A stretch of 64,000 nucleotides of DNA, from NCBI GenBank assembly GCA_011742915.1, contig JAAQTN010000005.1, positions 96,799-160,798 on the forward strand, written 5' to 3'. This DNA is from Billgrantia desiderata. GTDB lineage: Bacteria; Pseudomonadota; Gammaproteobacteria; Pseudomonadales; Halomonadaceae. The position numbers were made by a program, and so were the translations under genes. Shown here piece by piece: positions 37,775 to 46,421 of this stretch (position 1 is the first letter of the stretch; each line of letters opens with the position of its first letter). The notes under the pieces are model-generated. The model saw only the letters and a list, made by a program, of their open reading frames with translations. It had not been told where the DNA came from and ran no database searches.

Positions 37775-39514
37775 ATGACGACCTCCGACACCGAGGAGAG
37801 CGAGCTCAGAGCGATCATAGAGGGCGAGCGGCTCACGCCATGCTTCCAACCCATCGTCGATGTCGCCAGGCAGTGCGTGCATGGCTACGAGGCGCTGATT
37901 CGTGGCCCCGAAGGCTCCAGGCTGCACTCTCCGTTGGCCCTGTTCGAGGTGGCCATTCAGTCGGGCCTGCTGGTAGAGCTCGATCTGCTGTGCCGCCGCC
38001 TGGCGATTGCCGCCTTCGTGCGGCTAGGCTTGCCCGGTAGGCTGTTCCTCAACGTGATGCCGTTGACCATCGTCGAGCGGGACTTCAGCGAGGGGTTGAC
38101 CCTGGGCTATCTGAGCGACCATGGGCTGGCTCCCAATCGTGTCGTCATCGAACTCACCGAACATCTGCCGATCACCGATTACGTGCTGATGCGCCAGGCG
38201 GTGGAGCACTATCGCGACATGGGCTTTCAGGTTGCGCTGGACGACCTGGGGGCCGGCCATTCGAGTCTGCGCCACTGGGCCGAGCTGCGCCCCGACTTCG
38301 TCAAGCTCGACCGCCACTTCATCACCGGCATCGATCAGGACCCCGACAAGCGGCAGTTCCTGCGCTCGATTCTCGATGTATCGCGCAGCCTCGGTTGCCA
38401 GCTGATAGCGGAAGGCGTGGAAACCGCCGAGGAGTACCGCTCGCTGTGGGAGCTGGATCGCAGCCTGTCGCTGCTGCAAGGCTACTACTTTGCCCGTCCC
38501 AGCCAGACCCCGTCGCGGGATATCGGCGGCGCACTGCCGGGCGGGGCCTCGCCCCGCCATGGATTGATACGCAGCGCCCACACCATCATGAAGTCGCTGG
38601 CACCGATCGAACCGCGGATGCCGGTACTGGAGCTGAGCGGACGATTTCGTGGCGAGCCGAGCCTGCGCTGTGTGGCGGTGGTGGAAAACGACAGGCCGGT
38701 CGGTGTGGTGCGGCGCAACGAATTACTTACCCTGTTCACCAACCCCTACAGTCATGCCCTGTTCGCCAAGCGTCTGGTGCGGGACATTTGCGACTCGCGC
38801 TTCGCCGTGGCCGTCGATGAAACGTCGCTGACCCTGCTCAGCCAGCAGATCACCGACAGTGCGGATGTGCCCCAGGAGGATTTCGTCATCGTCGACGGCG
38901 AGGGCTGTTATCGCGACATGGGTAATATCGTCGACTTGCTGCGTGAGATCACTGCCATTCAGGTGCGTCAGGCGCGCCATGCCAATCCGCTCACCGGCCT
39001 ACCCGGGAACCTGATGATCAACGAGACGCTGAGCGAATGGCTGGAGCATGGCAAGGTCTTCACTGCCGTCTACTGCGATCTCGACAACTTCAAGGCCTAT
39101 AACGACGCCTACGGCTATGCGCGGGGCGACCGAGTGATCCTGGCGCTGGCTCAACTGCTCGATGAGCAGGTCGGCAAGGCGGGGTTCATCGGTCACATCG
39201 GCGGTGACGACTTCATGCTGCTGCTGGACGATGCCGGTTGGGAGGCGCGTTGCCACCGTATTCTGACAGCATTCGGCGCCATGGCGCCGGACTTCTACGA
39301 TGCGGAGGATCGCCGAGCCGGCGGGGTACGGGTCGAGAATCGGCAGGGCAGCGTGACGTTCTATCCCTTCGTCAGTCTGTCGCTGGCGGCAAGGCCGGTA
39401 CGTGATGGTCGCGGCTGCGATGTCCTGGCGATTTCCGAAGACCTTTCGGAACTCAAGCAGCAGGCCAAGCGGCAAGCCGGTAACAGCCTTTTCATTGAAC
39501 GGCGCGTCAGGTGA
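37775..39514 (+). CDS. c-di-GMP signalling protein, EAL-CBS-GGDEF
   Basis: A 579-residue cytoplasmic protein without membrane segments. Residues about 10-245 form an EAL phosphodiesterase domain with the catalytic set visible: EAL at 39-41, ELTEH, DDLGAGHSS (loop 6), VKLDR and AEGVETAEE. A CBS pair follows (about 270-400; VAVVENDRPVGVVRRNELL and DFVIVDGEGCYRDMG), then a GGDEF domain with the site GGDDF at 476-480. The EAL domain looks active; GGDDF may cyclise or only bind GTP. The perfect Pho box upstream suggests induction in phosphate starvation, as for the PhoB-controlled phosphodiesterase RapA of Pseudomonas fluorescens, which lowers c-di-GMP and triggers biofilm dispersal. Confidence 0.92.
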   Translation: MTTSDTEESELRAIIEGERLTPCFQPIVDVARQCVHGYEALIRGPEGSRLHSPLALFEVAIQSGLLVELDLLCRRLAIAAFVRLGLPGRLFLNVMPLTIVERDFSEGLTLGYLSDHGLAPNRVVIELTEHLPITDYVLMRQAVEHYRDMGFQVALDDLGAGHSSLRHWAELRPDFVKLDRHFITGIDQDPDKRQFLRSILDVSRSLGCQLIAEGVETAEEYRSLWELDRSLSLLQGYYFARPSQTPSRDIGGALPGGASPRHGLIRSAHTIMKSLAPIEPRMPVLELSGRFRGEPSLRCVAVVENDRPVGVVRRNELLTLFTNPYSHALFAKRLVRDICDSRFAVAVDETSLTLLSQQITDSADVPQEDFVIVDGEGCYRDMGNIVDLLREITAIQVRQARHANPLTGLPGNLMINETLSEWLEHGKVFTAVYCDLDNFKAYNDAYGYARGDRVILALAQLLDEQVGKAGFIGHIGGDDFMLLLDDAGWEARCHRILTAFGAMAPDFYDAEDRRAGGVRVENRQGSVTFYPFVSLSLAARPVRDGRGCDVLAISEDLSELKQQAKRQAGNSLFIERRVR

Positions 39515-39515
39515 G

Positions 39516-39544
39516 AGCCGGCCCCACGACACGCGAGGCCGGCT
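39516..39544. other. Stem-loop between convergent genes
   Basis: AGCCGGCC pairs with GGCCGGCT around a 13-base loop, directly after the EAL-CBS-GGDEF stop and just before the stop of the convergent PPC-repeat gene. Neither side has a clear T-run; it may serve as a bidirectional transcript end. Confidence 0.45.
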
Positions 39545-39550
39545 GTTGCG

Positions 39551-40972
39551 TTATTCAGCGCTGAGCGAGAGGGTGAAGCTTCCGCTCTCGCTGTTGCCGT
39601 AGGAACGGGCGGTGGCGCGGTAGGTGCCCGCCTCAAGGTGCGTGACGATGCGCGAGTTCATTCCCTCGCCGCCGTCATCGTCGCTGAGGAAAAGCCCTTC
39701 TCCTTCGAGTTCGAGATAGGCGTCGAAGTCGTCGGAAAGCAGGTCCAGGCGATACTGGCCGGCTTCCTCGATCACGATTTCATAGACGTTGCGCGCCCCC
39801 GGCTCCAGCCAGGCCTGCAGTGCACGGCCACTCTCCAGTTGCCCTTCGCTGGCGAGTTCGTCGAGGGCGATGGCGGCGGCACGCAGCTCGAACAGGCCGC
39901 TGCCCTGGCCGCTGTGGCTGCGAGCCAGTACGGTGTACTCGCCGGCTTCCAGCGAGCGGACCAGGCGCGCGTTCAGCCCTTCGCCGCCATCGTCGTCGCT
40001 GGCGGAGACCCCTTCGCCATACAGCTCCAGAAAGGCATCGAAGTCGGCGGAGAGCATGTCCAACGTCACCATGGCGGGAGCCTCGAGCGTAAGCCGGTAC
40101 TCCAGGCCGTTACCGCTGAACCAGCCAAACAGCGGCTCGCCGATCGCCAGCGCGCCGCTGTTGCGCAGGGTCTCGTCGCTGGCCAGCTCATGAAGGCCCA
40201 GCTCCAGGGTGTAGAGGCCGCTGTCCTGGCCGTAGGCGCTGCGGGCGGTGAGACGATACTCCCCGGGCTCGAGGAAGTCGGCAATGCGGGCATCCAGGTT
40301 GCCGGCGCTGTCGTCGTCCTCGCGGCGATAACCATTGGGACCTTCGAGCACCAGGTAGGCATCAACGTCGCTGGAGCGCATCTCGAACTGATAGAGGCCG
40401 CTCTCCTCGATGGTCACGCTGTAGGTATCTCCGCCGTCCTGCAGCCAGCCGTCGGCGCGGGTGGGCATGGCCAGCGTGTCGCTGGTCGTCAGCTCCATCT
40501 CCCGAGTGGTGAGGGTGAAGGGGCCGTAGCTGTGCATGTCCTGACCGCTGACCACCACCACGTATTCGCCGCCCTCGTCGATCCGACGTCGCAGGGAAGC
40601 GGCCGTCGAGGCGTCGTAATACATGGGGCCCGCACTGCTGGTAAGCAACTGCAGCTCGGCATCATAGAGCGTGAGCGTGCCGTGCAGAGGGCCACCCAGC
40701 TCGATCTCGATCAGGGTTCCCTCTTCGAGCGGCAGGTGGAAACGCTCGAAGCGGCTGCCATCCTTGCCGTTCAGTTCGCTGGACGAAGTGATCTCGCTGC
40801 GCAGCCGTTCGCCAAGCTGCAAGGTCGGCGTGGAAACGGTAGCGTCCGCTACGGCCTGTTCGATGGCCGGAACGGGAGCGGTCGAACTACTCGGTACTTG
40901 CCAGCCGACGATCAAGCCGATGGCGGCGCCGCCCAGGGCGGCAAGAGAGGTGGAGGAGGCGCGATTGGCCAT
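39551..40972 (-). CDS. Exported protein with four tandem PPC-like beta-sandwich repeats
   Basis: A 473-residue protein with an N-terminal hydrophobic segment (AALGGAAIGLIVGWQV, about residues 12-27) and no cytoplasmic motifs after it. The rest is four repeats of roughly 90 residues resembling the bacterial pre-peptidase C-terminal (PPC) domain. The last three share a motif: DAYLVLEGPNG with DDDSAGNLDARI, DAFLELYGEG with SDDDGGEGLNARL, DAYLELEGEG with SDDDGGEGMNSRI, each followed by LEAGEY/TY and a small aromatic end. The acidic loops could bind calcium. There is no protease domain, which is where PPC domains are usually found. AAGGA lies eight bases before ATG 40972. Confidence 0.75.
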   Translation of the reverse strand: MANRASSTSLAALGGAAIGLIVGWQVPSSSTAPVPAIEQAVADATVSTPTLQLGERLRSEITSSSELNGKDGSRFERFHLPLEEGTLIEIELGGPLHGTLTLYDAELQLLTSSAGPMYYDASTAASLRRRIDEGGEYVVVVSGQDMHSYGPFTLTTREMELTTSDTLAMPTRADGWLQDGGDTYSVTIEESGLYQFEMRSSDVDAYLVLEGPNGYRREDDDSAGNLDARIADFLEPGEYRLTARSAYGQDSGLYTLELGLHELASDETLRNSGALAIGEPLFGWFSGNGLEYRLTLEAPAMVTLDMLSADFDAFLELYGEGVSASDDDGGEGLNARLVRSLEAGEYTVLARSHSGQGSGLFELRAAAIALDELASEGQLESGRALQAWLEPGARNVYEIVIEEAGQYRLDLLSDDFDAYLELEGEGLFLSDDDGGEGMNSRIVTHLEAGTYRATARSYGNSESGSFTLSLSAE

Positions 40973-41148
40973 GAAAGCGTCCTTGTTCGATGGCAAGCAT
41001 CGGTGAGAGGGCCCGCCAGGGGTTACATTGCGTAACCATTATATGTCGGGTCTGCGTTGAGGGATATGTGCCGAATCGGCGCTTGCACTTCGCCAGGCGG
41101 CGACCACACTGGTGGCGTTATCACAGCATGCAACGAAGAGGAGTCGGG

Positions 41149-41814
41149 ATGTCTTCCACGGTTCTGATTACCGGTGCCAATCGCGGCATTGGCCTGGCGC
41201 TGGCGCGCCATTACAAGAAGGCGGGCTGGCGAGTGTACGGCGTCTGCCGCGGCACCTCGCCGGAGCTCGATGAGGTGGCCGATCGGGTCATCGATGGGGT
41301 AGACGTGACCCGCACCGAGGACGTCGCACGGCTGGCCGAGGCGCTGGCGGGACAGCGTCTGGACCTGCTGATCAACAACGCCGGCCTGCTGTGCGACGAG
41401 TCGCTGGGCTCGCTCGATTTCGACACCATTCGCCAGCAGATGGAAGTCAACGCCTACGCTCCGCTGCGGGTGACCGAAGCGCTGCTCGACAATCTCGGTG
41501 CGGGCAGCAAGGTGGCCAACGTCACCAGTCGCATGGGCTCGATCGCCGACAATGACTCCGGCGGTCGCTACGGCTACCGGGCTTCCAAGGCGGCGCTCAA
41601 CGCCTTCGGCAAGTCGCTGGCCATGGATCTCAAACCCCGCGGCATTGCCGTGGCTCAGCTGCACCCGGGCTACGTGCAGACCCGCATGGTCAATTTCGGC
41701 GGGCTGATAACTCCCGAGGAGGCGGCAGCCGGTATCGCCGCGCGCATCGAGGCCTTGACGCTGGAGAACAGCGGCGGTTTCTGGCACAGCAACGGCGAGG
41801 CGCTGCCCTGGTAG
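41149..41814 (+). CDS. Short-chain dehydrogenase/reductase
   Basis: A 221-residue SDR of the classical type: TGANRGIG cofactor loop (residues 8-15), NNAG, catalytic Ser in VTSRMGS, and YGYRASKAALN with the Tyr-Lys pair. It is at the short end of the family and resembles the carbonyl-reductase-like/C-factor (CsgA-like) group, which often acts on small carbonyls; the substrate is unknown. GAGGAG lies seven bases before ATG 41149. A 7 bp hairpin (41837-41855) follows the gene. Confidence 0.88.
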   Translation: MSSTVLITGANRGIGLALARHYKKAGWRVYGVCRGTSPELDEVADRVIDGVDVTRTEDVARLAEALAGQRLDLLINNAGLLCDESLGSLDFDTIRQQMEVNAYAPLRVTEALLDNLGAGSKVANVTSRMGSIADNDSGGRYGYRASKAALNAFGKSLAMDLKPRGIAVAQLHPGYVQTRMVNFGGLITPEEAAAGIAARIEALTLENSGGFWHSNGEALPW

Positions 41815-41926
41815 TCGGGCGTCGAACGGTTGGCACGACGAAGGCAGTCTTCGTCAATAACGTTGGCTAAAGTGGAAAATTTGTGTGTAGGCTAACGGTT
41901 TTCCATGCCGCTGCCGGAGCCGTTCC

Positions 41927-43159
41927 ATGCCAACCCCGCCATCCACAGCGATGCCTGTCACTTCCCGAGCGGAGGGCTGGTGGGTGCTGGCGGCAACGAC
42001 CTGGGTACAGGTGCTGTGCAGTGGCGGCATGCTGCTGGTGCCTACCCTGGCGCCCCAGATCGCGGCAGCTTTTGGGGTAGCCACCAATCTGGTCGGGCTT
42101 CAGGTCAGCCTGCTGTATGGCGTGGCGATGCTGGCCTCGCTGCAGTCGGCGGTGGTGGCGCGGCGCCTGGGCGGCTGCCGGGCCAGCCAACTGGCGATGG
42201 CGCTGGTGATGGCGGGCTGCCTGATGGCGCTGCTCGGCACGCCGCTGGCGCTGCTGGCCACGACGCTGCTGCTAGGCCTGGCCTATGGCCTGACCAGTCC
42301 CGCGGCGGCGGAGCTGTTGACCCGCTTCACCCCCGCCGAGCGACGCAACCTGGTCTACTCCATCAAGCAGACCGGCGTGCCCTTGGGCGGTGTGCTGGCC
42401 GGCCTGATGGCACCGCCGCTGGCGGCCATCTGGAACTGGCAGGCGGCCTTCCTGGCGGTGGGCACCGCCTGCCTTTTCACCTTGTTGCTGCTGCAGCTGC
42501 GGCGCGCCTTCTGGGACGCGACGCGGGATGCCAGCGTGCGCATGCAGGGCGGCGGAAGCCTGACCGTGCTTCACCGCTCCCGGGCCATGCTGTGGCTGGG
42601 TGCCGCTGGCTTCTGCCTGTCGGCGGCACAGCTCTCGCTGCTCAGCTTTGCGGTGGCCTACATGGTGGAGGAGCTGTTGCTGACCCTGGTGGCTGCGGGT
42701 GCCGTCGTCTCGATGGTGCACGTGGCCGGGGTAACCGGACGCCTGGCCTGGGGCGCCCTGGCGGATCGGCTGGGCGCCAGCCTGCCCGTGCTGTTCGGCC
42801 TGGCGGGTGTCATCGCTCTGGTGTTTCTGCTGCTGGCGCTATTGAGCGGTGGGTTGCCTACTTGGCTGACCGTTGCCCTGTTGGTGATTGCCGGTGCCAC
42901 CGCCGTGGGCTGGAACGGGGTCTACCTGGCCGAGGTGGCGCGGCGCTGCGAGCCGGGAGAGGTGGGCGAGGCCACCGCCGCGGTTCTGGTGCTGACCTAC
43001 ATGGGAGTGCTGGTGGGCCCGGCACTGTTCAGCCTGATCGTCTGGCTGAGCGACAGTTACGCCGTCGGGTTCCTGCTGCCGACGGTGACAGGCGCGCTGG
43101 CGGTGTTCTGTCTGCTGCGCTGCGTGCGCAGCAGCAGGGAGGTGTCCGGCGATGGCTGA
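41927..43159 (+). CDS. MFS transporter
   Basis: Twelve-helix major facilitator permease of 410 residues. The typical loop 2-3 pattern is degraded, but RRLGGCRASQLAMALVMAGC and the mid-protein GRLAWGALADRLGA (a repeat of the MFS GxxxDRxGRR motif) are visible. TRFTPAERRNLVYSIKQTGVPLGGVLAGL is typical of the CynX/NimT-like and related sugar-acid branch. No cotranscribed enzyme indicates the substrate. It is convergent with the histidine phosphatase gene with only 6 bp between stops. GGAG lies seven bases before the ATG. Confidence 0.85.
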   Translation: MPTPPSTAMPVTSRAEGWWVLAATTWVQVLCSGGMLLVPTLAPQIAAAFGVATNLVGLQVSLLYGVAMLASLQSAVVARRLGGCRASQLAMALVMAGCLMALLGTPLALLATTLLLGLAYGLTSPAAAELLTRFTPAERRNLVYSIKQTGVPLGGVLAGLMAPPLAAIWNWQAAFLAVGTACLFTLLLLQLRRAFWDATRDASVRMQGGGSLTVLHRSRAMLWLGAAGFCLSAAQLSLLSFAVAYMVEELLLTLVAAGAVVSMVHVAGVTGRLAWGALADRLGASLPVLFGLAGVIALVFLLLALLSGGLPTWLTVALLVIAGATAVGWNGVYLAEVARRCEPGEVGEATAAVLVLTYMGVLVGPALFSLIVWLSDSYAVGFLLPTVTGALAVFCLLRCVRSSREVSGDG

Positions 43160-43165
43160 CGAGCG

Positions 43166-43798
43166 TTACCGCCCGATCCACTCCACCAGGCTGGTCTCAC
43201 CCAGCGCATGGCGCTCATGGCGGATGCGGCAGGTCGCGGCATAGGGCAAGTCGAAGGCCAGGATGCGCGAGAGCGGCTGCTCGAGTACCTGGCGCAGCAC
43301 GGCATTGGTCACGAACAGATGGCAGACTACCAGCAAGTGGCTGCCGGATGGCGCTTCCAGCAGCCCCTGCCAGGCCGCGCCCACGCGCTTGTCGAAAGCT
43401 TCGACGTTCTCTCCGCCGGGCGGCGACGTTCGGCTGGGGTCGGTCCACAGGGCGGCCTGGCGATCCGTGTCCTTTTCAAAGGCGCGCACTTCGGCGTGGG
43501 TCTTACCCTCCCAAGCTCCAAGGTTCATCTCAGCGAGTGCTGGCTCTATCGTCACCGGCAGGTCGTGTTGCTCACCCAGCCATAGGGAGAACTCACGACA
43601 GCGCGAGAGCGGCGAGCTAACGATGGCGTCCCACGGCGGATTTCCATCAATCAGCAGGTCGTTGATGGCGGTCTGCATCTGCTGCCAGCCCAGTTCGCTC
43701 AACGGATGGTCGGTAGTGCCGCGCAGCATGCGGCCACCCACCGGCTCACCGTGACGGATCAGGTCGAGGATGATCACCTCGGCATTGGTAAAGCGCAT
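43166..43798 (-). CDS. Histidine phosphatase (CobC/PhoE-type) at the end of the phn operon
   Basis: A 210-residue phosphatase of the phosphoglycerate mutase-like superfamily. The phospho-accepting histidine is in LIRHGEP, the arginine in SSPLSRC, the acid in LAEMNLGAWEGKTHAEV, and the second histidine in VVCHLFV. The sequence is of the alpha-ribazole phosphatase (CobC) type, but no cobalamin gene is near; instead it follows the phosphonate importer phnDCEE by 22 bp. It may release phosphate from an imported or intermediate ester. That role is inference from position. Confidence 0.85.
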   Translation of the reverse strand: MRFTNAEVIILDLIRHGEPVGGRMLRGTTDHPLSELGWQQMQTAINDLLIDGNPPWDAIVSSPLSRCREFSLWLGEQHDLPVTIEPALAEMNLGAWEGKTHAEVRAFEKDTDRQAALWTDPSRTSPPGGENVEAFDKRVGAAWQGLLEAPSGSHLLVVCHLFVTNAVLRQVLEQPLSRILAFDLPYAATCRIRHERHALGETSLVEWIGR

Positions 43799-43820
43799 GG
43801 TCGGTTTCCTGTCGCGGCGG

Positions 43821-44636
43821 TCAGATGATGGCGTGGCGCACCCGGGCGGAGATCCACTCCGAGGCTAGCACGGTGACGAAGATCATCACGAAGATGACGC
43901 TGACCTGATTCCAGGCCAGGCTGTTGATCGCGGCGTTGAGTTGCAGGCCGATGCCGCCTGCGCCCACCAGCCCCAGTACCGTGGATTCCCGGATGTTGAT
44001 GTCCCAACGATAGACACTGATGCCGGCAAAGGCGGGCATGACCTGGGGCAGCACGCCGTAGCCCATCACCTGCATGCGCCCGGCGCCGGTAGCGCTGATC
44101 GCCTCGACCGGGGTGGGGTGGATCTCCTCGATGGCCTCGTAAAGCAGCTTGCCGATGAAACCGATGGAGCGCAGAGCGATGGCGATGATGCCGGCCAGCA
44201 CGCCCGGGCCGAGGATGGTCACCAGCAACATGGCCCAGATCAGCGAGTTGATGGAGCGCGACGAGACGATGATCAGCAAGGCGGCGCTGCGCACCAGCGG
44301 GTGCGGCGAGGTGTTACGGGCCGCCAGGAAGGCCACCGGGAAGGCCATGGCGATACCCAGCAGCGTACCCAGGGTGGCGATGTTGAGGGTATCCCACATC
44401 GGCCCCCACAGCCGGTGGGCGTAGCTCCACTGAGGCGGCAGCATGCGGCTGATGAGATCGCTGCCCTGACGGCCGGCGTCCTCGACGAAGACCCACATGG
44501 TGTTGTCGGAGATCACCTTCCAGCACAGCAGGAAGAGGCAGGCGCCGGCCAGCCAGCCGAGATATTGTAGCCATTGGGTGCGGGTGGTGTGCAGGCGCCA
44601 GCTCGGCGTGCCCTGCGGAGTCGTCGAAACGGGCAT
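43821..44636 (-). CDS. phnE: Phosphonate ABC transporter permease PhnE (second copy)
   Basis: 271 residues, six membrane segments, PhnE family: GFIGKLLYEAIEEIHPTPVEAISATGAGRMQVMGYGVLPQVMP contains the EAA-type loop, and WDINIRESTVLGLVGAGGIG is the PhnE signature near the C-terminus. AAGGA precedes the ATG. It lies 52 bp after the other phnE gene. Paired PhnE permeases are usual in organisms where the channel is a heterodimer. The importer may carry phosphonates, phosphite or related compounds. Confidence 0.92.
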   Translation of the reverse strand: MPVSTTPQGTPSWRLHTTRTQWLQYLGWLAGACLFLLCWKVISDNTMWVFVEDAGRQGSDLISRMLPPQWSYAHRLWGPMWDTLNIATLGTLLGIAMAFPVAFLAARNTSPHPLVRSAALLIIVSSRSINSLIWAMLLVTILGPGVLAGIIAIALRSIGFIGKLLYEAIEEIHPTPVEAISATGAGRMQVMGYGVLPQVMPAFAGISVYRWDINIRESTVLGLVGAGGIGLQLNAAINSLAWNQVSVIFVMIFVTVLASEWISARVRHAII

Positions 44637-44688
44637 GTGTCAATCCTTTCAGACAAAGACAATGGGCGGCGCGCACACCGCCATCGCA

Positions 44689-45498
44689 TCATTGGGTCCA
44701 GCGGCGGATATGGCTCGAGGAGTACTCACACAGCAGCACGATGGCGATGATGATCAAGAGTATTGCCGCCGAGGTGTCGTACTCGTAGCGGCTGATCGAG
44801 GTGTTGAGGGTGGCGCCGATGCCGCCCGCCCCGACGATGCCGATCACCGCCGATTCGCGGAAGTTGATGTCCAGGCGGTACATCGAGAGCCCGATCAAGC
44901 GCGGCATCACCTGGGGCTGTACGGCGTGGTTCATGGTTTGCCACCAGTTGGCCCCGGTGGCGCGGACCGCCTCGACCTGACGCCAGTCCAGATCCTCGAT
45001 GTCCTCGGCCAGTAGCTTGGCCATGAAACCGATGGTGGCGAAGGCCAGCGTGATCATGCCGGCCAGGGGGCCGAAGCCGAACATCACCACGAACAGAATG
45101 GCGATGATGATCTCCTGGAAGGTACGCGACACGGTGATGATGCCGCGGCACAGGTAGTAGATGGGCCAGGGTGCGATGTTGCGCGCTGCGCCCAGCCCCA
45201 CCGGGATCGACAGGGCCACGCCGATCACCGTCGAGGTGACGGTCATGGTCAGGCTCTCGAGAATGCCATTGATGATGTCGCCGCGGCGGCTGACGAAATC
45301 AGGCTGGGTGAAAGCGGCCAGGAAGTTCAGCCCGCGACCGGCGCCCTCGGCGACCCGAGTCCAGTTGACCTCCACCGAGGCCAACGCGAGCACCAGGTAA
45401 ACGGCGAGACCGAGAACCAGCCCCCAGCGCAGTCTGGGATTTTCGATCAGCGGCAGCCGTCGCCACTGGCCTGCCTGGGCCTTTGCCTGGCGGCTCAT
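44689..45498 (-). CDS. phnE: Phosphonate ABC transporter permease PhnE (first copy)
   Basis: 269 residues, PhnE family, with [38 protein letters not shown] as coupling loop and [20 protein letters not shown] as C-terminal signature. Its start overlaps the phnC stop by four bases (ATGA), so translation is coupled. It is about one-third identical by eye to the neighbouring permease, as expected for a heterodimer pair. Confidence 0.92.
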   Translation of the reverse strand: MSRQAKAQAGQWRRLPLIENPRLRWGLVLGLAVYLVLALASVEVNWTRVAEGAGRGLNFLAAFTQPDFVSRRGDIINGILESLTMTVTSTVIGVALSIPVGLGAARNIAPWPIYYLCRGIITVSRTFQEIIIAILFVVMFGFGPLAGMITLAFATIGFMAKLLAEDIEDLDWRQVEAVRATGANWWQTMNHAVQPQVMPRLIGLSMYRLDINFRESAVIGIVGAGGIGATLNTSISRYEYDTSAAILLIIIAIVLLCEYSSSHIRRWTQ

Positions 45499-46328
45499 GA
45501 GGCGCCACCACTGGCCAGCATGAGTCGGGAAGCCGGTACCTCACGCGGTGACGTGCTCTCGCCGATGTCGTCCTGAACTCGGGTATCCCACTCCTCCTCG
45601 CCATAGATGGTGGTGAGGGTGTCGGCATCCAGTTCGCCGGGCTTGCCGTCGAAGACGATCTGGCCGGCGCGCAGGCCGACGATGCGGTCGGCGAACTGCT
45701 GGGCCAGAGCCACATCGTGGATGTTGATGATGGCGGCCAGCTCACGCTCGGCGCACAGTTCGCGGATCAGGCGCATGATCTGACGTGAGGTCTTGGGGTC
45801 GAGGCTCGCAGTGGGCTCGTCCACCAGCAGCAGGCGCGGGCTCTGTATCAATGCCCGGGCGATGCCCACCCGCTGGCGCTGGCCGCCGGAGAGCGCGTCG
45901 GCACGCTTGTCCATGGCATGCGGCAGGCCGACCCGGTCGAGCAGGCGGAAGGCTTCGGCAATGTCTTCCTGCGGGTAGCGACGCGTGAAGCTGCGCCAGA
46001 AGCCGACGTAGCCGAGCCGTCCCGAGAGTACGTTCTCCATCACCGTGAGGCGATCCACCAGAGCGTACTCCTGGAAGATCATGGCCATGGAACGTCGTGC
46101 TCGGCGCAGCGCCGCGCCGGAGAGGCGGGTCAGTTCGGTGTCTTCCAGGCGGATGCTGCCGCTGGTGGGCTCCACCAGACGGTTGACGCAGCGAATCAGC
46201 GTACTCTTGCCGGCCCCGGAGGGGCCGATCAGTGCCATGACCTGACCGCGCGGCAGGTTCAGGTCGATGTCGGTCAGAGCACGGTCCCCGGTGGGGTAGC
46301 GCTTGGTGACCTGGGATAGAGTCAGCAT
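45495..46328 (-). CDS. phnC: Phosphonate ABC transporter ATP-binding protein
   Basis: 277 residues. Walker [10 protein letters not shown], signature [16 protein letters not shown], Walker [14 protein letters not shown] and H-loop [16 protein letters not shown] are intact; the [17 protein letters not shown] segment after the Q-loop is characteristic of PhnC. The C-terminal 35 residues extend beyond the ABC domain. GGGAG lies nine bases before the ATG. Order in the operon is phnD-phnC-phnE-phnE. Confidence 0.94.
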   Translation of the reverse strand: MLTLSQVTKRYPTGDRALTDIDLNLPRGQVMALIGPSGAGKSTLIRCVNRLVEPTSGSIRLEDTELTRLSGAALRRARRSMAMIFQEYALVDRLTVMENVLSGRLGYVGFWRSFTRRYPQEDIAEAFRLLDRVGLPHAMDKRADALSGGQRQRVGIARALIQSPRLLLVDEPTASLDPKTSRQIMRLIRELCAERELAAIINIHDVALAQQFADRIVGLRAGQIVFDGKPGELDADTLTTIYGEEEWDTRVQDDIGESTSPREVPASRLMLASGGAS

Positions 46329-46355
46329 GGTTGCAGCTCCCTTCTTGCATGCACG

Positions 46356-46384
46356 GAGCAGCCGGGGCGTTTCCCCGGCTGCTC
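46356..46384 (-). other. Perfect 12 bp stem-loop between phnD and phnC
   Basis: GAGCAGCCGGGG pairs perfectly with CCCCGGCTGCTC around a five-base loop. On the transcribed strand no T-run follows, so it more likely stabilises the phnD part of the message than ends transcription, giving more receptor than permease. Confidence 0.6.
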
Positions 46385-46421
46385 TTGTGGTGTCAGGCTG
46401 CGGTTCGCAGCCGTTCCCGCA

